DNA from: Candidatus Neomicrothrix sp. UBA7884
Lineage (GTDB): Bacteria > Actinomycetota > Acidimicrobiia > Acidimicrobiales > MedAcidi-G1
Length of the DNA: 25,897 nt
Reading direction: 5' to 3'
Assembly (NCBI GenBank): GCA_002501135.1
Contig: DLRQ01000061.1
Span: 1-25,897, forward strand
The position numbers and the translations under genes were made by a program. Shown here piece by piece: positions 7,435 to 14,270 of the stretch; within the stretch, counting starts at the first letter, position 1, and the number at the start of each line of letters is the position of its first letter. The notes under the pieces are model-generated. The model ran no database searches. It was not told the DNA's origin and was given only the letters and a program-made list of their open reading frames with translations.

Positions 7435-8364
7435 ATGGGCGATTTCTTCACCCTGAGCGTGCTGGTCGCCACTGCTGCATCGGCGATCCGGCTCGCCACG
7501 CCATACCTGCTTGCCTCTCTCGGCGAGACCATCGGCCAGCGCAGTGGTGTGCTGAATCTCGGTGTCGACGGCGTGATGCTGTTGAGCGCCTTCTTCTCGT
7601 ACTGGACCGTGCTGGGGACGGGCAACCTGTGGTTGGCCGTGCTGGTGGGTCTCGTCGTAGGACTTGCCATGGGTGTTCTCTACGGCGTCATCACGGTCAG
7701 GTTGAGCGCAACCCAGGGAATCAGCGGCATCGGTATCTTCATCTTCGGCCTCGGCCTCAGCGATCTGTTGTTCCGTCAGCTGGTGGGAACCCCGAAACCG
7801 GTCCGACGCCTACCGAACGTTGACGTTCCGATCCTGTCAGACATCCCCCATCTCGGCGAGGCCCTGTTCCAACGCAACCTGTTGACCTACCTGGCGTTCC
7901 TTCTGGTGCCGGCAACTGCGCTCCTGCTATCCAGAACGACCTTCGGCCTCAACATCCGTTCTGTGGGTGAGAACCCCCAGGCGGCCGACAGCCTCGGCGT
8001 GTCGGTCGAGCGAACCAGGTTCGTTGCCATCCTCATTGGCAACGCCATGGCCGGCCTTGCCGGGGCGGCACTGGTACTACAACTAGGGATCTTCCAGCCG
8101 AACCTCACCCAGGGGCTCGGATTCATCGCCGTGGCACTTGTCTACTTCGGTGCCTGGCGACCAGTTGGCGTAATGGGTGGTGCGCTGCTCTACGGGCTTG
8201 TCAATGCAACCGTGCTGCAATGGAAAGCTCTGGGCATTATTCCCGTGAGTGGCTCGGACCTTGCCAACATGGCTCCGGCAGTCCTCACGATTCTGGCGCT
8301 TATTGTGCTGGCACGCCGGGTACACGCCCCGGCTGCACTCACCAAGCCCTTCACTAGACACTGA
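7435..8364 (+). CDS. ABC transporter permease, BMP/nucleoside type (second permease)
   Basis: This 309-aa polytopic membrane protein of the BPD_transp_2 family is of the YufQ kind. Early family signatures are IRLATPYLLASLGETIGQRSGVLNLGVDGVM (about 18-48) and the helix SAFFSYWTVLGTGNLWLAVLVGLVVGLAMG. The coupling region LNIRSVGENPQAADSLGVSVERTR (about 171-194) would contact the ATPase. The C-terminal helices include LGFIAVALVYFGAWRPVGVMGGALLYG and a final hydrophobic run LTILALIVLARRV. It starts 2 nt after the first permease stop and is followed, 51 nt later, by the substrate-binding lipoprotein gene. Two permeases, one lipoprotein and one double ATPase form a complete importer. Confidence 0.9.
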   Translation: MGDFFTLSVLVATAASAIRLATPYLLASLGETIGQRSGVLNLGVDGVMLLSAFFSYWTVLGTGNLWLAVLVGLVVGLAMGVLYGVITVRLSATQGISGIGIFIFGLGLSDLLFRQLVGTPKPVRRLPNVDVPILSDIPHLGEALFQRNLLTYLAFLLVPATALLLSRTTFGLNIRSVGENPQAADSLGVSVERTRFVAILIGNAMAGLAGAALVLQLGIFQPNLTQGLGFIAVALVYFGAWRPVGVMGGALLYGLVNATVLQWKALGIIPVSGSDLANMAPAVLTILALIVLARRVHAPAALTKPFTRH

Positions 8365-8382
8365 CCTGACGCAAACACAAGG

Positions 8383-8396
8383 TGGGGAGAACCCCA
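8383..8396 (+). promoter_or_regulatory. Small RNA hairpin ahead of the BMP lipoprotein gene
   Basis: TGGGG (8383-8387), loop AGAA, CCCCA (8392-8396) forms a 5-bp stem just upstream of the purine-rich ribosome-binding region (AAGAAAGGAAAGGAAC) of the lipoprotein gene. It could act as a 5' mRNA stabiliser or processing product boundary. The stem is short, so this is tentative. Confidence 0.35.
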
Positions 8397-8415
8397 AGAA
8401 AGGAAAGGAACAGAG

Positions 8416-9411
8416 ATGAAGAAACAATGGAGGCTTAGCTCTTCCGTTCTGGTGCTCCTGGGAGCGCTTGCGCTCGTCGGTGCTGCCTGTGGCGGCGACG
8501 ATGCCCCTGCCTCAGGCAGCGGTGAAGGAGGGGCACTGCGGGTGGCGATCGTGGCGCCAAGTGCATCTGATGACCTTGCGTTCAGCCAGAGCATGGTTGA
8601 TTCGGTCAACGCCCTTGAGCGTGCCGTCGAGTTGTCAGTTACCGATGGGACGTTCATCGTCGAGGATGCTGCTGCGGCTATCCGTGGTTACGCCGAGGAC
8701 GGCAACGACGTCGTCATAGCGCACGGCACCCAGTTTGGTGGGTCTCTTGTGGAGATAGCACCCGACTTCCCGGACGTGACGTTCGTGTGGGGAACGGCTT
8801 CTGACACCCAGGGCCTCGACAACGTGTTCGCTTACGCTCCGGCCGCCGGTGAGGGTGGCTACGTGAACGGCTCCATCGCTGCCTCCCTCACCGAGTCCGG
8901 CGTAATCGGCGTGGTCGGCCCCATCGAGGCTGGTGACGCTGTCGCCTACATAAACGGCTTTGAAGCCGGTGCCCTCGCTGGTGGTGCGTCCGAGGTGAAC
9001 ATCACCTACACGGGTTCGTTCGGCGACGTGGCCCTGGCGGCCGAGGCAGCCGAGGCCCATCTGGCCAACAAGGTTGACGTGTTGACCGGTACCGCCCAGA
9101 TGGTCGTTGGTGCTGTCGGTGTGGCTGCTGATGCTGGTGTGCCGTGGTTCGGCACACAGGCCAACCAGACGTCGCTTGCTCCGGACCTGGTCGTGGCTTC
9201 ACAGGTTTACCACTGGGAGGTCGTGCTCGAGGAGATGCTTGCACTTCGTGACAGCGGCGTCATCGGAGGCCAGGCCTTTGAGATCAACCTCGCAAATGGT
9301 GGCCTGGTAATCGAGTTCAACGATGCCTTCGAACTGCCCGCAGGAGTACGCGACGCAGCCGACGCCATGATCGAAGGCATAACCAACGGAACGGTGAACA
9401 CCGGGTCGTAG
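8416..9411 (+). CDS. BMP-family substrate-binding lipoprotein of ABC importer
   Basis: This 331-aa lipoprotein would be anchored outside the cytoplasmic membrane and deliver solute to the two permeases. It has a classic signal: KKQWR n-region, a hydrophobic core, and lipobox VGAAC with Cys25 followed by GGDD. The mature part matches the Bmp (basic membrane protein/Med) fold: IVAPSASDDLAFSQSMVDSV, VIAHGTQFGGSLVEIAPDFPDVTFVW, GYVNGSIAASL, IGVVGPIEAGDAVAYINGFEAGALAG and VGAVGVAADAGVPWFGTQANQ. ATG 8416 has a strong purine-rich ribosome-binding site (AAAGGAAC). It sits between permease and ATPase genes and is flanked by hairpins on both sides. Bmp proteins such as PnrA bind purine nucleosides, but the exact ligand is unknown. 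Confidence 0.92.
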   Translation: MKKQWRLSSSVLVLLGALALVGAACGGDDAPASGSGEGGALRVAIVAPSASDDLAFSQSMVDSVNALERAVELSVTDGTFIVEDAAAAIRGYAEDGNDVVIAHGTQFGGSLVEIAPDFPDVTFVWGTASDTQGLDNVFAYAPAAGEGGYVNGSIAASLTESGVIGVVGPIEAGDAVAYINGFEAGALAGGASEVNITYTGSFGDVALAAEAAEAHLANKVDVLTGTAQMVVGAVGVAADAGVPWFGTQANQTSLAPDLVVASQVYHWEVVLEEMLALRDSGVIGGQAFEINLANGGLVIEFNDAFELPAGVRDAADAMIEGITNGTVNTGS

Positions 9412-9447
9412 CCCACAGGAAGACGACTACTTCATTAAGTGAAGGTG

Positions 9448-9493
9448 CTCAACCCCTGCCGATACGCCTTTCTGGTGGACGGCAGGGGTTGAG
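9448..9493 (+). terminator. Long hairpin between lipoprotein and ATPase genes (attenuator or processing stem)
   Basis: CTCAACCCCTGCC (9448-9460) pairs perfectly over 13 bp with GGCAGGGGTTGAG (9481-9493) around a 20-nt loop, in which CGCC/GGTG may pair further. There is no U-run after it, so it is more likely a partial terminator or RNA-stability stem than a strong intrinsic terminator. It would raise lipoprotein expression relative to the downstream ATPase. Confidence 0.65.
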
Positions 9494-9523
9494 GTCTTCA
9501 ACCTGACAGGACAGACACACCCA

Positions 9524-11065
9524 ATGGGACCTGAGACGAACATCCTGGAGATGCGGGGGATCACCAAGGCCTTCCCCGGCGTCATCGCCAACGAGGGAAT
9601 TGACCTTGACGTCCGCTACGGCGAGGTCCACACGCTCCTGGGTGAGAATGGTGCCGGCAAGAGCACCCTGGTGAAGATTCTCTTCGGCCTCTACCAGGCC
9701 GACGAGGGCAGCATCCTCCTGCGCGGCGAACCCATTGCCGTCGGGTCCCCATCTGAGGCGATTGCCTCGAAGATCGGGATGATCCACCAGCACTTCATGC
9801 TGGTACCGACCCTCACGGTCGCCGAGAACGTCGCCCTCGGCACAGCGTCGACCAGACGGCCGTTCACCGACCTGGACGTGGTTTCCAGGCGCGTCTCTGA
9901 GATCTCCGAGGAACATGGTCTTGCGGTTGACCCGTCGGTAGAGGTCCGTCGACTCGCCGTTGGCGAGCGCCAGAGAGTCGAGATCATCAAGGCCCTCTAC
10001 AGGGATGCAGAGTTGTTGGTCCTCGATGAGCCGACCGCTGTCTTGACCCCAGGAGAGGTCGACGACCTGTTCGTGATCCTGCGGCGCATGGCCGACGCAG
10101 GACGTGGCCTGATCTTCATATCCCACAAGCTCCGCGAGGTGATGAGTCTCAGCGACCGGATCACGATTCTGCGGAACGGGAAGGTGGTTGGGACCACCAC
10201 GCCGGACGAGACCAGCCGCGAGGAGTTGGCACAGATGATGGTCGGTCGGGCAGTCCGCCTAACCCCTGAAAAGCCCGATATGGACGTAGGTCCAGCCCGC
10301 CTGGAGGTGGAGAGTCTGACCATCCACGGCGACCGTGAGACCGTCGCTGTGAACGACATCTCCTTTGAGGTGCGATCCGGTGAGATCCTCGGAATCGCCG
10401 GAGTGTCCGGAAACGGTCAGCGTGAGTTGGCCGAGGCCATAGCCGGCCTTCGAGTGGGGGAACCGGGTGGATCGATAAGGCTCGATGGCGTCGAGGTCAC
10501 TGATAAAGACACCCGTTCACGGCGCGACCGGGGCCTCGGCTTCATTCCTGAGGAGCGGATGCGCGACGGAGCCATCGCCGAGTTCACGGTTAGCGAGAAC
10601 ATGGTTCTCGTGGACCACGCTTCTAGGCAGTTCACCAGCCGCGGAATGCTCGCCTTCGATGCGATCCGGCGCCATAGCCGGAAACTGGTCGACGACTTCG
10701 CGGTGAAGACCCCGGGGATCGAGACCCCCACCTCCAGCCTCTCTGGAGGCAACATCCAGAAGGTGATCCTGGCAAGAGAACTCTCGGCATCCCCGACCGT
10801 GCTGCTGGCGTGTCAACCGACCCGCGGAGTCGACATAGGCGCGGCCGAGTACATCCACACGCGTCTCATCGAACAGCGCAACCTGGGTACTGCCACGATC
10901 CTCATTTCCGAGGACCTGGACGAGGTCATGGGCCTGGCGGATCGGATAGCTGTCATGTACGAGGGAGAGATCGTCGCTGTCCTCCCGGCTGAAGGCGCTA
11001 CAAGGGAAGGCATCGGACTCCTGATGGCCGGCGTGGTCGAACCTACCGCCCAGACCGTGGGCTAG
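9524..11065 (+). CDS. Double-domain ABC ATPase of BMP/nucleoside importer
   Basis: This 513-aa cytoplasmic ATPase has two fused nucleotide-binding domains, as in YufO/RbsA-type importers. Domain 1 (about 6-245) has Walker A GENGAGKST (40-48), the Q-loop region IHQHFMLVPTLTVAENV, signature LAVGERQRVEI, Walker B LLVLDEPTAVLTPGE and the H-loop FISHK. Domain 2 (about 260-505) has a degenerate Walker A (GVSGNGQREL), IPEERMRDGAIAEFTVSEN, signature LSGGNIQKVILAREL, and ACQPTRGVDIGA in place of a DEP Walker B. This asymmetry is usual in the sugar/nucleoside class. The N-terminal MGPETNILEMRGITKAFPG is family-typical. The gene follows a 13-bp hairpin and ends in a CTAG that also forms the stop of the convergent gene. 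Confidence 0.93.
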   Translation: MGPETNILEMRGITKAFPGVIANEGIDLDVRYGEVHTLLGENGAGKSTLVKILFGLYQADEGSILLRGEPIAVGSPSEAIASKIGMIHQHFMLVPTLTVAENVALGTASTRRPFTDLDVVSRRVSEISEEHGLAVDPSVEVRRLAVGERQRVEIIKALYRDAELLVLDEPTAVLTPGEVDDLFVILRRMADAGRGLIFISHKLREVMSLSDRITILRNGKVVGTTTPDETSREELAQMMVGRAVRLTPEKPDMDVGPARLEVESLTIHGDRETVAVNDISFEVRSGEILGIAGVSGNGQRELAEAIAGLRVGEPGGSIRLDGVEVTDKDTRSRRDRGLGFIPEERMRDGAIAEFTVSENMVLVDHASRQFTSRGMLAFDAIRRHSRKLVDDFAVKTPGIETPTSSLSGGNIQKVILARELSASPTVLLACQPTRGVDIGAAEYIHTRLIEQRNLGTATILISEDLDEVMGLADRIAVMYEGEIVAVLPAEGATREGIGLLMAGVVEPTAQTVG

Positions 11066-12408
11066 CCGAGGGCCTTCCCGAGGCTCTCCCCCAGCGGATC
11101 GGCCACGACCTTTTCACCAACCTCGGCCTCGGACTCGCGGGCGGCAGCGGCAAAGATGCCCTTGGACATGAGCGACCTGGTGGCCTTTCGTCGCTGCCAG
11201 TAGATGGCTGCCCTGGCCCTGTGGGCTCCCTCGTGGTGTGGTTCGGCCGCCACGGCCATCTCGACGAGGTGACAGGCCAGCCGCAGTTCGCCGGCCTCGG
11301 CCAGTTCCCGGGCACGGTCGGTAAGCGCTTCAACAGACCCGGCCAGGGAAACCACCTCGGCGGCCAGGGCCGACTCGGGTGCGGGCTTCAGATTTGCCGC
11401 GTTTCCGTCCCACCAGCCGCCGAACTGCCGGTAGACGTTGCGAACCACGAACTCCGGTTCGTCGTACTGGGGTGCTAGCCACGGCCTGTCCTGCAGGTGG
11501 TTGGGCACGGTCACCTCGTGGATGATCGTGTCCAGGGTGGCGCCCTCGTTCATCAGTTCGAGGGTGCGGCCGCTGAGGTGTTCGAGCGCCTCGGCAAGGT
11601 CACCCAGTACCAACTCGACACGCTGGCGGCCCACGATGGGTAGCCCGTGGGCTGGAAACACCTGTTCGGCACCGGCAGCGAGCATTTCCCGCAGAGCTGC
11701 GGCCCATTCGATCGGATAGCGCTGGACCTTCTGGGGGTTACCTGCGTTTGGGAACACCCACGACATGAAGTCGCCGGTGTAGGCGGTCAGGTTCAAGGCG
11801 TCCCAGCCCCAGGCGTGGTCGTCGGTCTCTCCTCTGGCGTGGTGCAGTTCGATGCTTCGGTCGCCGACGCTGAACGCGAGGGTGGAGCGAAATGTCTCAT
11901 CGGGTTCGGCAACGGAGTCAGGCAGGAAGGTTCTCCCTGACCCTCCGATACCCATGGCATCGGGCTTCACAACGCCGCCGAACTGCCGCAGGTTGATGAC
12001 GATGTTCCAGCCGTTGGTGGTTCGGTACCTGTCGAAGCGGGCTGGCACCGCCTCGTGGGCCAACACCTTCGGGCGGGGCTCACCTCGGGCCTCGGCATCG
12101 GCGATGAATGCGCCGCTGCCGCCCACGTGGTCGAGGTGGCCATGGGTGTAGACGAGGCTGTGGAAGGGGGCGTCGGTCCAGTTCCTGATCGATTCGACGA
12201 CCCCTGCACCGGACCGGGCTCCGCTGGTGTCAAAGCAGACAAGACCCTCGTCGGTGCGGATCACCCAGCAGTGCGAGAACGACTCCACGACGGCAATGTC
12301 GTCGTCGACCTGGGTCAACTCTCCGGTTACTCGATTGTGCGGGGGTTCGGCTGTACCGGTGTCGATGATCCGGCTGGAGAGCTCAACTGGGTCTGGATGG
12401 GTGCTCAC
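11062..12408 (-). CDS. Metallo-beta-lactamase-fold hydrolase, alkyl-sulfatase-related
   Basis: This 448-aa MBL-fold enzyme has zinc-site motifs YTHGHLDHVGG (His89, His91, Asp93, His94), HHARGETDDHAW (about 189-200) and VFPAHGLPI (His254). The C-terminal part (about 300-440), including ALTDRARELAEAGELRLACHLVEMA and KGIFAAAARESEAEVG, matches the alkyl-sulfatase dimerisation domain. Full-length SDS-hydrolase-type sulfatases (about 630-660 aa) also have an SCP2-like C-terminal domain, which is missing here, so the substrate should not be called. No signal peptide is seen. GTG 12406-12408 has AGGAGT 6 nt upstream, and a TACGCT -10-like box lies at 12446-12451. It follows an alpha/beta hydrolase gene by 76 nt on the same strand and may be co-transcribed. 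Confidence 0.8.
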   Translation of the reverse strand: MSTHPDPVELSSRIIDTGTAEPPHNRVTGELTQVDDDIAVVESFSHCWVIRTDEGLVCFDTSGARSGAGVVESIRNWTDAPFHSLVYTHGHLDHVGGSGAFIADAEARGEPRPKVLAHEAVPARFDRYRTTNGWNIVINLRQFGGVVKPDAMGIGGSGRTFLPDSVAEPDETFRSTLAFSVGDRSIELHHARGETDDHAWGWDALNLTAYTGDFMSWVFPNAGNPQKVQRYPIEWAAALREMLAAGAEQVFPAHGLPIVGRQRVELVLGDLAEALEHLSGRTLELMNEGATLDTIIHEVTVPNHLQDRPWLAPQYDEPEFVVRNVYRQFGGWWDGNAANLKPAPESALAAEVVSLAGSVEALTDRARELAEAGELRLACHLVEMAVAAEPHHEGAHRARAAIYWQRRKATRSLMSKGIFAAAARESEAEVGEKVVADPLGESLGKALG

Positions 12409-12445
12409 CGGATACTCCTGTCAGGTGTTGGGGTGGCGGGCTGAA

Positions 12446-12451
12446 AGCGTA
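12446..12451 (-). promoter_or_regulatory. Possible -10 box for the MBL-fold hydrolase gene
   Basis: TACGCT on the minus strand fits TAnnnT and lies 37 nt before the GTG start, leaving room for the AGGAGT ribosome-binding site. No clear -35 is seen, so the gene may instead be read through from the upstream hydrolase. Confidence 0.25.
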
Positions 12452-12484
12452 GACACCGTGTGTGGTGGTGGCCGGATCGGACAC

Positions 12485-13366
12485 TCACCCGAGATGCCTG
12501 AGGATGAGCGATGCTCCCCTGTCGAGGTCCTCGAATAGGAAGAAGTGGGTGCCGTCAACGAGGACCAACTCGACCCCCAGGCGATCGGCCTGGGCCTCGA
12601 ACCACCCCATGTCGAGGTCGGTGTCGGTGCCAGCCAGCACGGTGGACGGACAGGCCACGTCGACCATGTGGTCGAATGCCTCGCCGGGTCCGTAGCGCGT
12701 GGTCGAGCCGAAGAAGATGGCCTCTGTCTCGGGTGCACATGCCAACTCCACCTGGCCGTCGGGACGGTCCACGAACCCCCAGTTGACGTATGCCTCGAGG
12801 ATCTCGGGTTCCAGCACACGGAGAGGTTGGCGGGTTCCGTAGGAGGCGACGACGGTGGCACGATCCGGCCAGACGGGCCTGCGACGACGCGCCGCCACGG
12901 CCATCGGGTGTTGGCCTTCCTCGTGTGCGAGGCGGATGTGCTTCCTGGCGGAGACATCGATGGCGATCGCCTCGCAGAGCATCAGTCCAGTAACCCTCCC
13001 AGGGGCGGCGGTGGCCACCTCTATCCCAACAGCGCCGCCGAGGGAGACACCGAGGATGGAGAATCCCTCCAGCCCCAGGTGGTCAGCGACCGCCAGGATG
13101 TCCAGAGCCAGTGCGTCGTTGCCGAGTTGGCCTGCATCGGTCACGGTGCTGCTCCGGCCGTGGCCCCTCAGGTCGACCCCTATGAAGCGGAAGCGGTGTC
13201 CGAGCCTCCTGGCGAAGGGGTCAAAGGTGCCAGCACAGAACCCGCTCGGATGCAGGACCACGAGCGGCTCGGTGCCGGCATCGTCTGGACCACCACCCCA
13301 GTCCAGGTAGGCGATTGTCAGGCCCTCACGCTCTATGTGCCCACCGCTGGGCCCGATCCCACTCAC
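12485..13366 (-). CDS. Alpha/beta hydrolase
   Basis: This 293-aa alpha/beta-hydrolase-fold protein has VVLHPSGFCAGTFDPFARRL as the oxyanion region, VDLRGHGRSS, and the nucleophile elbow GVSLGG with Ser108. The likely acid is in AGTDTDLD and the catalytic His274 in DGTHFFLFED. Reaction and substrate cannot be told from sequence; esterase, lactonase or haloperoxidase-like activities are all possible. The GTG start (13364-13366) is preceded by GGAAGGG 7 nt upstream. It is the first gene of a minus-strand pair with the MBL-fold hydrolase and is divergent from the glutaminyl cyclase gene, leaving only about 19 nt between the chosen starts. Confidence 0.82.
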   Translation of the reverse strand: MSGIGPSGGHIEREGLTIAYLDWGGGPDDAGTEPLVVLHPSGFCAGTFDPFARRLGHRFRFIGVDLRGHGRSSTVTDAGQLGNDALALDILAVADHLGLEGFSILGVSLGGAVGIEVATAAPGRVTGLMLCEAIAIDVSARKHIRLAHEEGQHPMAVAARRRRPVWPDRATVVASYGTRQPLRVLEPEILEAYVNWGFVDRPDGQVELACAPETEAIFFGSTTRYGPGEAFDHMVDVACPSTVLAGTDTDLDMGWFEAQADRLGVELVLVDGTHFFLFEDLDRGASLILRHLG

Positions 13367-13371
13367 GTCAC

Positions 13372-13377
13372 TACCCT
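13372..13377 (+). promoter_or_regulatory. -10-like box for the glutaminyl cyclase gene
   Basis: TACCCT lies 8 nt before GTG 13386, the start that gives the signal peptide a positively charged n-region. This spacing suits a leaderless transcript. No -35 element is recognisable. Confidence 0.3.
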
Positions 13378-13385
13378 TCCATACC

Positions 13386-14261
13386 GTGTGCCAACAACGC
13401 CTACACAGGCGCCGTCCCGTGAACCTGAGCAGTGGCTACTCCCACATGTTGGCACTGGTGGTCACCCTCATCATGGCGGCGGCGTGTGGAGGCATCGGTG
13501 TCGAGCCCGAATCCGTGTCTCTGTCAGGACCTGCTGGCCCTTCTGCCCCTGACCCTGCCACGGGTGAGATGCACGTCGAGGTACTGACCGAGTACCCCCA
13601 CGATCCGACCGCTTTCACGCAGGGCCTGGAGTTGGTCGATGGCCGCCTCTTTGAGAGCACGGGTCGCTACGGAATATCAACGGTACGTGAAGTTGACCTC
13701 GCCACCGGTGGGATCCTGGCCTCAACCGGACTTGACGACACCATGTTCGGTGAGGGGCTCACGGCAATCGGCGGTAATCGCCTGCTGCAGCTCACCTGGA
13801 AGGCCGAGACCGCGACGGTGTGGAACCTCGACAGCCTTGAGCGGGTCGACACATGGTCCTACGAGGGTGAGGGGTGGGGTGTGTGCCTACTTGACCCGGA
13901 GACCCTGGTCGTCTCCGACGGATCGGCGACCCTGACCTTCAGGTCAGCGACTGACTTCCACGAGCTGGGCAGCGTGGTGGTCGCGCGAGAGGAACTGCCT
14001 CAGGAACTCCTGAACGAACTCGAGTGCGTCAACGGCACTGTCTGGGCGAACGTCTGGAAGACTGACACGATCCTCGGTATCGACCCTGCCACGGGAATCG
14101 TGTTCGCCAGAGTGGATGCCTCCTCGCTACCGGTGGAACGGTCTTCGCTGTCTCCCGGTTCGGTGCTGAACGGCATCGCACACGACCCCGCCACAGGACG
14201 GTTCCTTCTGACAGGCAAGTACTGGCCATCCCTCTACGAAGTGGAGTTCGTGGCCGGTTAA
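13386..14261 (+). CDS. Glutaminyl-peptide cyclotransferase, lipoprotein form
   Basis: The protein is about 291 aa and belongs to the glutamine cyclotransferase family (plant/bacterial type, five-bladed propeller), which converts N-terminal Gln to pyroglutamate. Family motifs are YPHDPTAFTQGLEL, ESTGRYGISTVREVDLATG, LQLTWK, YEGEGWGVC, NELECVNGTVWANVWKTD, LGIDPATG, LNGIAHDPATGRF and LTGKYWPSLYEVEF. The N-terminal signal ends in a lipobox MAAAC (Cys34 with this start), so the enzyme should be outward-facing and lipid-anchored. The start is uncertain: GTG 13386 supplies the RLHRRR n-region, while GTG 13419 or ATG 13446 would give signals with no positive charge. The frame also extends to 13335 inside the divergent gene, which is unlikely to be used. 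It converges with the methyltransferase gene, 9 nt apart. Confidence 0.88.
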   Translation: MCQQRLHRRRPVNLSSGYSHMLALVVTLIMAAACGGIGVEPESVSLSGPAGPSAPDPATGEMHVEVLTEYPHDPTAFTQGLELVDGRLFESTGRYGISTVREVDLATGGILASTGLDDTMFGEGLTAIGGNRLLQLTWKAETATVWNLDSLERVDTWSYEGEGWGVCLLDPETLVVSDGSATLTFRSATDFHELGSVVVAREELPQELLNELECVNGTVWANVWKTDTILGIDPATGIVFARVDASSLPVERSSLSPGSVLNGIAHDPATGRFLLTGKYWPSLYEVEFVAG

Positions 14262-14270
14262 GTGCAGCGC

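Noticed and set aside
9448..9493. Riboswitch for a purine or nucleoside in the importer operon
   Set aside because: It is a simple perfect stem with one loop; no multi-helix aptamer core is visible.
12545..13552. Long plus-strand frame over the alpha/beta hydrolase
   Set aside because: It is a shadow of the hydrolase, which has a complete catalytic triad and ribosome-binding site on the minus strand.
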